Source: Nicotiana tabacum
Lineage: Eukaryota; Streptophyta; Magnoliopsida; Solanales; Solanaceae
DNA: 64,000 nucleotides
Assembly: GCF_000715075.1 (NCBI RefSeq)
Contig: NC_134102.1
Location: 45,207,348-45,271,347 of the forward strand
Reading direction: 5' to 3'
Shown here piece by piece: positions 24,601 to 34,187 of this stretch. The number at the start of each line of letters is the position of its first letter. Position 1 is the stretch's first letter. The notes under the pieces were generated by a model. It searched no databases and was not told the DNA's origin. It saw only the letters and a program-made list of their open reading frames with translations. The translations under genes and the position numbers were made by a program.

Positions 24601-25279
24601 ACTCAGAAATTACATAAGAAACTATCATAGCTACTATTGTTTCCCAAAGCCATTTACATATCCTTCTCAAAGGTCTAATATATGTATCGTCTATATATTG
24701 AATCTTCACAAAGTAATTACAAGTAAATATCTATAGCATTAATTGGTAATTTCATATAAATGGTGGACTATAATAAGTTATAAAATCTTTGCATTGTCAG
24801 TATGTAGCTTAAATCCAATAATTAATAGTACTATTGAATTTCCGATTCAAAGTAAAAAAAGTCAACGCTTTCCAACCGCACAGTAAACTCAACCTGTTGA
24901 CTTCATCATATTCCGCAACAATTGAGAAATCCTAAAAACTAGAAGCAATTAGCCTAGTTGGCTGGAAATCAAGAAAAACCTGTTTTTTGATGTTTTAGCA
25001 GGTTAAAAGTATTGGATCAGTAAAAAAGTACTCTCCAATACAACCTAGATTAATCTTTAAGACATCAACCTTTTACCCTTTATATCACCAAACTTTTGCA
25101 GCTTGAATTAATTACACAACAAATTCTCTAATATAATCCCCCATCTAGTCACTGTTAGAAGGGAGTAATAACCAAACCAAGAAATGGATCCAAAGAAACA
25201 TGAATATAGATGAATATTTCATGTTAAGAAAATTGAAGTTGAGATGGTTACCTTGGAATTTTTGAAGAATCTGTCCCAT
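21613..25279 (-). CDS. EF-hand calcium-binding protein with C-terminal hydrophobic segments (4 exons)
   Basis: The coding exons on the minus strand are 25279-25252, 22979-22853, 22738-22666 and 21882-21613. All junctions are GT-AG and the frame is continuous, giving 165 residues. The start is the ATG at 25279 (MGQILQKFQ); Gly2 would permit N-myristoylation, but this is only a possibility. One canonical EF-hand loop spans residues 79-90 (D-x-N-x-D-G-E-L-D-x-x-E), preceded by a weaker EF-hand-like helix around 22-50. Hydrophobic stretches near 102-121 and 145-160 suggest membrane association. It resembles small plant EF-hand proteins of unknown role; calcium sensing is inferred from the loop. 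No stop or frameshift was found, so it looks functional. Intron 1 is 2.27 kb and contains a decayed LINE. It is the only apparently intact gene left of 40 kb. Confidence 0.85.
23190..24175 (+). mobile_element. decayed LINE 3' end within intron 1 of the EF-hand gene
   Basis: Near 23951 a frame reads SDGSSMTNDHKRGAGVFLRN, resembling the RNase H domain found at the end of many plant LINEs. It is followed by a T-rich stretch and 'gattaataaac' at about 24150-24165. The orientation is opposite to the host gene. It is interrupted by the insert at 23384-23711. Confidence 0.4.
23384..23711. mobile_element. ~330-bp insert flanked by ~55-bp direct repeats
   Basis: The segments 23329-23383 and 23712-23765 are imperfect copies of each other, both beginning 'gctaccagaata' and ending 'ggaaatca'. 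The insert between them has many 'aagcgc' and 'gaggc' words at both ends, like small non-autonomous plant elements. The long flanking duplication is unusual for a transposon target site. Confidence 0.4.
24176..25251 (-). other. remaining intron 1 sequence of the EF-hand gene
   Basis: AT-rich intronic DNA. I see no coding, RNA or repeat feature in it beyond simple A/T tracts. The donor site is gtaacc at 25251. Confidence 0.6.
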
Positions 25280-25547
25280 GGGTTTGAACTTTTGAAGAAG
25301 ACTAATGGAAGCTTGCAACAGTAGTGTGATTTTGGTCAACTTGCACAGGGAATAGATACTCCAGAATCCCAGATCCGCATCACGTGAGATCTTTTGTTAG
25401 ATATCATTGGTGATTTGAAATAAAATAAGTAATTATTTGTAGTAGTCGAAATTTTGGGTCATTCACTTTAATAATTCTAACTCTTTAATCAATGGTTACG
25501 TTTTTCCCCATTTAACCATTTTAGATTGAAATGTTAGAGGTAAGGTT

Positions 25548-26137
25548 ATCCCAAGTGAGAATCTTATCACCCCAATATATGCTCTTGGCGATGAATTTAG
25601 AGATTACGAGGACTTGTACGACAGACCAAGGATCAAATGGGGGGCTTGACTACGGCTAGAGCTCCTGAAATGGGAGAGAAGTTGTTGGAGATGGGGTCTA
25701 GGGGAGTAGCGGTGAGGCTAACAGCATTTGGGTTAGGACAGCTGGTTGTATTCGAGGAGGTTGAAAGAGCTATACGTAAGATGAGCAGGAGAAGAGCATT
25801 CGAGTCGGACGAGATCCCAGTTGAATTCTGGAAAACCATGGGTAGGGAAAATTTGGAGTGTCTTACTAGGTTATTTAATGTCATTTTTAGGACGACGAAG
25901 ATGCCCGAAGAATGAAGACGGAGTACGATGGTCCATTATACAAGAACAAAGGCGATATTCAAAATTGCAACAATTATATGGGTATTAAGCTGTTAAGCTA
26001 TACTATGAAAATTTGGAAGAGGCTACTAAAGATGAGGGTGAGGAAAGGTGTATCTATTTTTGAGAACCAGTTCGGATACATTATCGAGACGATCGACTAC
26101 GGAAGTCATTCACTTTATAAGGAGATTAGTAGAGCAG
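25548..26137 (+). pseudogene. RTE-type LINE, 5' part (end of endonuclease and early RT)
   Basis: The reading begins with KVIPSENLI and DRPRIKWGGL, typical of the region between endonuclease and reverse transcriptase in plant RTE elements. It jumps by internal deletion near 25690 to VERAIRKMSRRRAFESDEIP. It then reads through LYKNKGDIQNCNNYMGIKLL to the family-D LTR at 26138. The frame is broken at about 25913. The RT continues on the other side of the LTR at 28800. Confidence 0.8.
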
Positions 26138-28794
26138 TGTAATGATTCGGCCGGTCGTTTTGAGTGTTGTAGCCCCGTTCCTCCATTTACTGCTTATTTT
26201 ATGCTAAAGTTTTGTTAGGTGACTTGCCCGAGTAGTTGGTTCGGTTCAGGGGATATTTCGGAATGAGTTGAGACACTTAGTCTCAAGGTTAGAAGCTTAA
26301 GTTGAAAAGGTTGGCCGGATATTGACTTATGTGTAAATGGCTCCGGAATGGACTTTGATGGTTCCATTAGCTCTGGTGGGTAATTTTGGACTTATGAGTG
26401 TGTACGGATAGTGATTTGGAGGTTCGTAGTTGATTTATGCTTAAAATGGCAAAAGTTGGAAAATTCGAAGTTTTGAAAATTGAGAAGTTTGACCGAGATT
26501 TGCCTTTGTGGTTACCAGGCTCGAATTTTGGTTTCAGGAGTTGAAATAGGTCTGTTGTGTCATTTATGACTTGTGTGCAAAATTTGAGGTCAATCAGACG
26601 TGATTTGATAGGTTTCGGCATCGATTGTAGAAGTTGGAATTTTTTAGTTTTCATTAGGCTTTAATTGGGATGCGATTCGTATTTTTGATGTTGTTTGATG
26701 TGATTTGAGGACTCGACTAATTTCGTATCGTGTTTTAGACATGTTGGTATATTTGGTTGAGGTCCCGGGGGTCTCGGATGGATTTCAGAGGGTTAACGGA
26801 TTAAAATTTGGACTTGAGAAATAGCTGAAGAGTGCTGGACTAGCATAATCGCACCTGCGGAGTTCATGGTCGTAGGTGCACCCTGGAAGGAAGTGGGCAG
26901 TGGTCGCAGGTGCGAGGTTATTTTTCGCACTTGTGTGGACGCAGATACGGCGTTTTGGGCATAGAAGCGGATTTGGGTAAGCTAGGGGAGTTGCGCAGGT
27001 GAGAGGGTATTTCCGCACTTGTGAGAGCGCATATGCGAAGAAAGGTGCGCATGTGCAAGCGCAGGAGTCACCGGGAGAACCGCAGAAGCAGAGGATTTGT
27101 CGTTTCTCATCACCGCAGATGCGAGTAAGTTGGTCGCAGGTGCGAAAAGCACTGGGCAGAATATAAACGTTGGGTTCTGAAGGTTTTATCATTTACAGAC
27201 TTTGCAAACTCGAGTTAAGGCGATTTTTGAGAGGGATTTCGAGGGTTTTCTTGAGATTCGAGGCATTCAGAGGCCGTTTCGCGAGGCAAGGGCTTGTTGG
27301 AGTAGCAATTTGCAGAGTTTGAGATAGGTAACACTTCAAAACTTGGTTTTGAGTGTATGAAACCCCGAATTACGTATTATGTGATTGATATTGAGGTGAC
27401 GCACATGCTAGGTGACAAGCGTGTGGGCGTGCACCGTAGCAATTGTGATTTAGTCGATTCCATGGATATGTGTAGCTATCTTATATGAATATTATTATTG
27501 TACTCTATGTGTTAGAGCACTTGAGCTGTGATTTATGCTAGAGATCATGCTTAGGCTATGTGCCGGTACTATTGGGACCCACAGTAGTCATTCCTTGCTG
27601 TTGAGTTATTTGCTTAATTGCAGTTATGTACTCAGTCGCATTCATCATTGCATATCATATCTTAATCTTTATTACAGTATATTGTCACATCTTGCATCAT
27701 TGTTTTGGCTGCTTAGCATGAGTGTTATGAGCCCGAGAGACTGTAGAGATTGATAACTGAGTGAGGCCAAGGGCCTGTTTGTGAGTGACATTTATGGGAT
27801 CAGGCCGCATGCCGCAGCATGCTATATTGATTCATGCCAGGATTTGACTTATTATAGCGCTTGGGCTGGATATGCCATTCCGAAGTTTGCACACCCACAG
27901 TGAGTGCATTTGCTATTGATTCATTTGTATTTGAGCTGGAACTGCCTTGAATTTATTTACATTTGGGCTGGATCTGCCCTGGATTTATTTGCATTTGGGT
28001 TGGATCCGCCCTGTACAGTGTTGAGTGATTGAATGTGATGAGCGAGAATTGAGAGAGATAGGTTGAGTACTCCGGAAGTGTGAGTACGTGAGGCTTTCAT
28101 TGTGTTGCATCATATATGATATGCTTATTGGCATGTAAATATAGAGATGTCATATTCCTCATATCATTCATACTTGACATATTTTATCTGTTCCGAGTTT
28201 AATTGTTAAACCTGGAAGCATGTCTACATTCCTGTACCGGTATCTATAGATTATGAGTTTCTCTAAGATATTACTATCATATGTTCTGAAAAATTCCGTA
28301 TTGTTTAATTATGTATTTGGACCGTATTGTTCGGACTCGTCACTGCTTTCAGTCCGAAGGTTAGACTTGTTACTTATTGAGTTGGTTGTACTCATGCTAT
28401 ATCCTGCACTTTGTGTGTAGATCCAGGTATTTTCGGACACGGTGGCTGCTGATTCTCAGAGTTTCAACCGTTCGGAGATTATCGAGGTAGCTGCCTTGGC
28501 GTCCGCAAACCTTGACTCTCCTCCCATAACCCTCAATTTTACTTATTTAGTTCTACTTTCTTAGACAGTGTATCAGACTATGTATTTGTATAAATGCTCA
28601 TGTACTAGTGACACCCGAGTTTTGGGATATTCTGTATTGAGTTGTGAAGTTTCCATTCAGTTTTATGAGACTTTTACTTACTTAAGCTTATTTTCGTATA
28701 ATTTAAATTTCAAGATGTTGGTATGTGTGAGTTTTGGGCTTGCGTAGTATCATGATAGGCGCCATCACGGCACTTGGGATTTTGGGTCGTGACA
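26138..28794 (+). mobile_element. family-D solo LTR in the LINE, AGCAG target duplication
   Basis: It starts TGTAATGATTCGG, ends TTGGGTCGTGACA, and is 2657 bp long. It is flanked by the exact 5-bp repeat AGCAG (26133-26137 and 28795-28799), and the LINE reading resumes directly after it. A gcag(a/g)(a/t)gcg array lies at about 26850-27150. Units of ~34 bp ('catttgggctggatctgccc') repeat near 27930-28015. There is no gag or pol, so it is a solo LTR. Confidence 0.9.
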
Positions 28795-29652
28795 AGCAGT
28801 AAGGAAAGGAAGAGTGACATACATGTGGTGTTCATTGACCTAGAAAAAGCATACGACAAAGTCCTAAGAGAAGTTCTATGGAGATGCTTAGAGGCTAAAG
28901 GTGTACATGTAGTGTACACTAAGGTGATTAAGGACATGTACAATGGAGCCAAGACCCGGGTAAGGACAGTGGGAGGAGATTGGGTCACTTCCTAGTCGAG
29001 ATGGGGTTGCACTAGGGATCAACTCATAGCCCATTTTTCTTTGCCTTGTTGATGGATGAATTGACGTGTCACATTCAAGGGGAGGTGCCATGGTGCATTC
29101 TTTTTGCAGATGACAAAGTACTCGTTGACCAGATGCGAGATGGTATTAATACAAGGCTCGAGATTTATAGACAGACCTTGGAGTCTAAGGATTTCAGGTT
29201 GAGCAGGACAAAGACCGAATACTTGAAGTTCAAGTTCAGTAACGTAATTCATGAAGAGGATGTGGAAATGAGACTTGATACACAAGTCATCCCAAATAGA
29301 GTAAGTTTCAAGTATCTTAGGTCAATAATCCAAGATAATGACGAGATTGATGATAATGCACACAATATATTAAAGCGAGGTGAATGAAACAAAGGCTCGC
29401 ATCTGATGTCTTGTGTGATAAGAATATGCCACCAAGACTTAAAGGTAAATTCTATAGAGTGGTGATTAGGCAGACTATGTTGTATGGGTCAAAGTATTAG
29501 TCAGTCAAGAGCTCTCATGTCCAGAAGTGTAAAGTAGCAAAAATTAGGATACTGAGATGGATGTGTGGTCATACTAGGAGGGAAAAGATTAGGAATAAAG
29601 ATATTCGGGACAAGGTAGGAGTGTCCCTAGTAGTAAACAAGATGCGAGAGGC
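28795..29652 (+). pseudogene. RTE-type LINE RT, copy 1 (truncated)
   Basis: The RT core reads HVVFIDLEKAYDKV (motif A), then LFADDKVLVD with the FADD catalytic pair intact, then KGFRLSRTKTEYLKF-like sequence and a long 3' domain. Several stops and a frameshift near 28995 inactivate it. Homology with copy 2 (39386 onward) stops at about 29652, where chromovirus leader sequence begins. Confidence 0.85.
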
Positions 29653-29748
29653 TACCGAACCCTTAAGAAAACTTCACATTCTTGTATTCTTGTCGTGAGA
29701 ATTTGTTGATTCCAGGAACTAAAATTTTGTTATTCTATTCTCTCACAG
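29653..29748 (+). mobile_element. leader of the chromovirus before gag
   Basis: This short stretch contains 'cttgtattcttgtcgtgaga' and 'tattctctcacag', typical of the 5' leader of Del/Tekay-type elements. It abuts LINE sequence instead of a 5' LTR. Confidence 0.6.
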
Positions 29749-31230
29749 ATAGTGAGAACACGTGCTCCAAGATCAGGCGAACGGCCACCCGTACCACCAG
29801 CTAAGGCCACGAAAGGTCGAGGCCATGGTAGAGGCCGAGGTGCAGCTCGTATAGCAGCTAGAGCAGCACCTGCAGATCCACCTATTGCTCCAGCTCAGGA
29901 GCAGGTTCCAGATGTGGTTGATCCAGTGGAGCCAGCTCAGGCACCAACTGTGCCCATTGTGATTCCAGGACTTCAAGAGGCTTTGGCTTAGATATTGACT
30001 GTTTGCACTAGCCTTGCTCAGGCGGTTTCTGTTTAGTCTGCGCCAGCCACTTCTAGGCCGGGAGAGGTACTCAGACTCCCACCGACCGTACTCTAGAGCA
30101 GGTAGTGCAGGGACTTCAGACACTGGGGGGTACTACCAGCCCAGCCGGTTGCAGTTTCCTAGGGCCAGGTGGGTCCGGTTATGAGTAATGAGGAGCAGAA
30201 GAGACAAGAGATTTGGGAGGCTCCAGCCTCCATCATTTAGTGGGGCTAAGTCAGAGGATGCCCAGGACTTCTTGGATAGGTGCCAGCGGATTCGTTGCAC
30301 GGTGGGTATTCTGGAGACCAGTGGGGTCTCATTTACTACCTCTCAGTTGACCGGGGAAACTTTCAGATGGTGGGAGACCTATGAGAGGAGCAGGCCAGTC
30401 GGTGCAGCACCACTTTCATGGAGTGAGTTCTCTATTCTCTTCTTGGAAAAGGTTGTGCCACAGACCCACATGGAGGATCTGCGTAGGCAGTTCGAGCAGC
30501 TACATCCGGACGGCATGTCTGTGACCCAGTATGAGATGAGATTTTCAGAGTTGGCTCGTCATGCAGCTTGGTTGGTTCCCACGGAGAGGGAGATGATTAG
30601 GAGGTTCATTGATGGCCTTACCTATCAATTGTGTTTTGTTATGACTCGGGAGAGTGTATCATGTGTTATTTCGATGAGGTGGTTGATATTGCTTGGCGGC
30701 TAGAGTTGGTTTGTAGTCAGGAGCGTGAGGAGAGGGAGGCCAAGAGGCCTCGTGGTTTGGGTTGTTTCAGTGGTGTTCCCTTTGGGGCCAGTTCCACCAC
30801 AGCAGGGGTCGTCCTTATAGGCCCGATCAAATGGCTTGTCCAGTTCATCGTGGCACATTAGCTAGCCATGGTTCATACAGTGCTTGACCGGGTCAGTCAT
30901 CTCTCAGTGCCCTCTCAACTCAGAGTTCATCTCTTGCACCTTCAGTTCAGGGTTCATCCGCACCAGGTTCCTCTGGTAGTTATTCTGGTTCTCGGGGCCC
31001 ACTTCAGTATTTGCCACCATTTTTTGAGAGGGGATGTTTTGAGTGTGGAGAGTTGGGTCATGTGAAGAAGATTTGTCCTCGCCTTTCGGGAGGCCTAGTT
31101 CAGCAGAGGAGTCAGGCTGCGACTTTTGTACCAGTTACTTCACCACCCGCTTAGCCAGCTCAGGATGGGGCTCAAGCAGCCAGAGGTCGCCCTAGAGGGG
31201 GAGGCTGATCAGGTGGCGGTCAGGCTTGAT
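29749..31230 (+). pseudogene. chromovirus gag, frame-broken
   Basis: Where the start codon is expected, the sequence reads ATA (29749-29751) followed by GTGAGAACACGTGC, so the gag start is probably lost. The N-terminus is basic and Pro/Ala-rich. The capsid domain lies at 30188-30700, with FSGAKSEDAQDFLDRCQ and ARHAAWLVPTEREMIRRF. A CCHC zinc knuckle is at 31035-31076 (C-F-E-C-G-E-L-G-H-V-K-K-I-C). Stops near 29990 and 30180 and frameshifts near 30660 and 30860 disable it. It continues into protease and RT. Confidence 0.85.
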
Positions 31231-32282
31231 TCTATGATATTCCTTCCAGGCCAGATGTCGTTGCTTCAGACACATTGATCACAGGTATTGTCTCAGTATG
31301 CCACATGGATGCTTCTATATTATTTGACCCTAGTTCCACTAATTCGTATGTATCATCATATTTTGCTCGTTATCTGGATATGCCCCGTGAGTCCTTAGTT
31401 TCATTTGTTCATGTATCTAGGCAGTAAGCGATACTATTATTGTGGATCGTGTATATCGGTCGTGTGTAGTGACTATTGGGGGATTAGAGACTAGAGACCA
31501 GAGTTGATCTCTTATTACTTAGTATGGTTGATTTTGACGTGATTTTGGGTATGGGCTATTTGTCTCTTTGTCATGCTATTCTTGATTGTCACGCTAAGAC
31601 TATGACGTTGGCGATGCCGGGGTTGCCAATGATCGAGTGGAGAGGTTCTCTAGATTATGTTCCCAGCAGGGTGATTTCATATTTGAAGGCCTAACGGATG
31701 GTTGGGAAGGGGTGTCTGTCGTATTTGGCCTTTGAGAGGGATGTTGGTGCTGATACTCCTACTATTGATTCTGTTCCGATAGTGCAAGACTTTCCGGGTG
31801 TGTTTCCTGCAGACTTACCAGGCATGCCGCCCGATAGGGATATTGACTTTGGTATTGACTTGGTGTCGAGCACTCAGCCCATTTCTATTCCTCCGTATCG
31901 TATGGCACCAACCGAGTTAAAGGAATTGAAAGAGCAGCTTCAGGAACTTCTTGATAAGGGGTTTATTAGGCCTAGTGTGTCGCCTCGGGGTACACCGATT
32001 CTGTTTGTGAAGAAGAAAGATGGTACTATACGGATGTGCATCGACTAAGGCAGCTGAACAAAGTTACAATCAAGAACAAGTATCCTTTTCCGCACATTGA
32101 TGATCTATTTGACCATCTTCAGGGAGTGAGGGTGTTCTCTAAGATCAATTTGAGATCTGGGTATCACCGGTTGAAGATTCGAGACTCAGATATTCTAAAT
32201 ATGGCATTCAGGACTCGTTATGGTTACTACGAGTTCCTTGTGATGTCTTTTGCTCTGACCAATGCCCCAACAGTATTAATGC
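31231..32282 (+). pseudogene. chromovirus protease and reverse transcriptase, 5' part
   Basis: The protease region reads LFDPSSTNSYVSSYFA near 31319, where related elements usually have DPGST, so the active-site glycine appears replaced by serine. RT begins near 31698. It includes [38 protein letters not shown] and a frame break at 32047. It continues through [15 protein letters not shown] to [12 protein letters not shown], where the nested element begins at 32283. Confidence 0.85.
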
Positions 32283-32608
32283 TGATAACATCCTAGGAAG
32301 ATCAAATCTATTCAAGGACAAGAATGAAGCTTTGGAATCTCAAAGAAGGCCTTTAACAAGATGTCAAGCTAAAGAGTTGTAAAACAAGGTCATCAGACTT
32401 CAAGTGCAAATAAAAAAGTTGTTAATTGGGATGGAGATCTCAAGGATAAAGGATATGAGTTGTCTAGGTGTTATAATTATTTTATAGTCCAAATTCATGT
32501 CCAGGAAGAGGTGGATTAGATCCCAAGAGACATCCTCTGAAGAAGGTCCAAATCAGGCCACTATTGGACCTATTTGGCACCTAAAAATGTGTCCAAACTT
32601 GCAGCCCA
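32283..32608 (+). mobile_element. truncated 5' LTR of the nested element
   Basis: It starts TGATAACATCCTAGG and is a close copy of the first ~325 bp of the LTR at 32987. It stops at 32608. The left target copy is AATGC at 32278-32282. Confidence 0.8.
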
Positions 32609-32986
32609 CTTCAGTATTTTCCACCATGGTTCATACAGTGTTAAATGGATGCATGACCAATATTTTGTAATTTCTTTGGCATGCACATGTTTGGACTACC
32701 TTATTGACAAGATCGCATTGCAAATTTCATTACATAGTGCATCTAAGAAAGGTTTTTATTGGACAACTCTAAGTAGGAAGAAATTTCATTGGGATGATGA
32801 TGTCCATATGCTTTATAAAAGAGTATTTACACCCACTAGGCTTAATTGGGTTAAGTGGACACATGGTCACTATCTTGTTTTATTCCTACCATGTTTTCAG
32901 ATTAGTGGATGTTATTTTCTACTGCGTGACTTATTTTTCTTGCAAGGTCGAAATTCGAGGACGAATGTTTTTCAAGAAGAGGGGAA
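32609..32986 (+). mobile_element. internal remnant of the nested gypsy-like element with polypurine tract
   Basis: Only about 380 bp remain. Near the end a frame reads GRNSRTNVFQEEGND, resembling the extreme C-terminus of pol in CRM/Reina-type elements. The purine run AAGAAGAGGGGAA (32974-32986) precedes the 3' LTR. Everything from the 5' LTR to late pol has been deleted. Confidence 0.65.
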
Positions 32987-34187
32987 TGATAGCATCCTAG
33001 GAAGCTCAAATCTATTCAAGGACAAGAATAAAGCTTTGGAATCTCAAAGAAGGCCTTTAACAAGATGTCAAGCTAAAGAGTTGCAAAACAAGGTCATTAG
33101 ATTTCAAGTGCAAAAAAAGAAGTTGTTAATTGGGATGAGAGCTCAAGGATAAAGGATATGAGTTGTCTAGCTGTTATAATTATTTTATGGTCCAAATTTA
33201 TGTCCAATAAGAGGTGGATTAGATCCCAAGAGACATCCTCTGAAGAAGGTCCAAATCAGGCCACTATTAGACCTATTTGGCACCTAAAAATATGTCCAAA
33301 CTTGCGGCCCAATAAGTACTACATGAAGCCACGTTTTTATAACATAAAAGGACTTACTTGATTCCCAAGAAAGGTTCAATAGTCGTGATAGAAGTTGGGT
33401 ATAAGTTGGTGCCAAGTTGCTTACAAGTTGCCTTCAAGATTTCCAAGATCCTATCCATGGTTGGTTTGGGGACTTTCAAGATTCTATCCTAGATTAGTTT
33501 TAACTTATTTCCATATATTTTGGTACTAGATTTATTGCTTTCCTAGGTAGTTAAGGTTATGTTTTCCTTTTCCTAAGATTGTTGGAGTTACTTTCCAAGA
33601 TTGACTTGGTTTTTGTTTCTTAGTGTTTTTTCTTTTCCTAAGGTATTTGGACTTGTTGTCCAAAGTAGTTTAGGACTTTATTTCCTTATTTTTAGGTAGG
33701 AATTTCATGACCCCCTCTCTATATAAAGGGATATCTTCTTTGCTTTTAGACTGGGACTATTATCAATAAAAATTGTGAGATGTTTCTTGCATTCTTGTGT
33801 GTGGCTACTCTTGAATTTATTCTTCAACCTTCAAGACTCAACTTAAGGTGGTAAGATTAAACTCTTTCGAAATCTTAGATCACTTCTAGGTATTCAATAA
33901 AGGTGATAAGTTTAGGTTTATTGTTGTTCTTGTTATTCTAAAGGGTCGGGTTTCACAATCTATCTCGTGTTTTTAATTTTCTACCAAAGGCGATTAGTTC
34001 TTTGTTAGCTAATTATTGTTGTTAGGATTCAACTTCAAGAATAGACTTCTTGAATTCAAGAAACTTTTTCTTGAATTCAATCTATCTTTAATTTTTTGTT
34101 ATTTTTTTGTTTCTTTACTTTCTTTTAGCTTCCACACGTTTCTTGATTTTCTTTAGTAATTCTTAGACCCCTATCATGTTGTTATCA
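32987..34187 (+). mobile_element. 3' LTR of the nested element, 1201 bp
   Basis: It starts TGATAGCATCC and ends TGTTATCA, which is the inverted match of the TGATAACA start of the 5' LTR. The flank CATGC (34188-34192) matches the left flank AATGC at four of five bases, so the target duplication carries one mutation. The interrupted RT reading resumes at [12 protein letters not shown] right after it. Confidence 0.85.
33720..33727 (+). promoter_or_regulatory. TATA-like box in the LTR of the nested element
   Basis: TATATAAA is followed about 50 bp downstream by AATAAA (33775-33780), the order expected for the U3/R region of an LTR. Confidence 0.5.
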
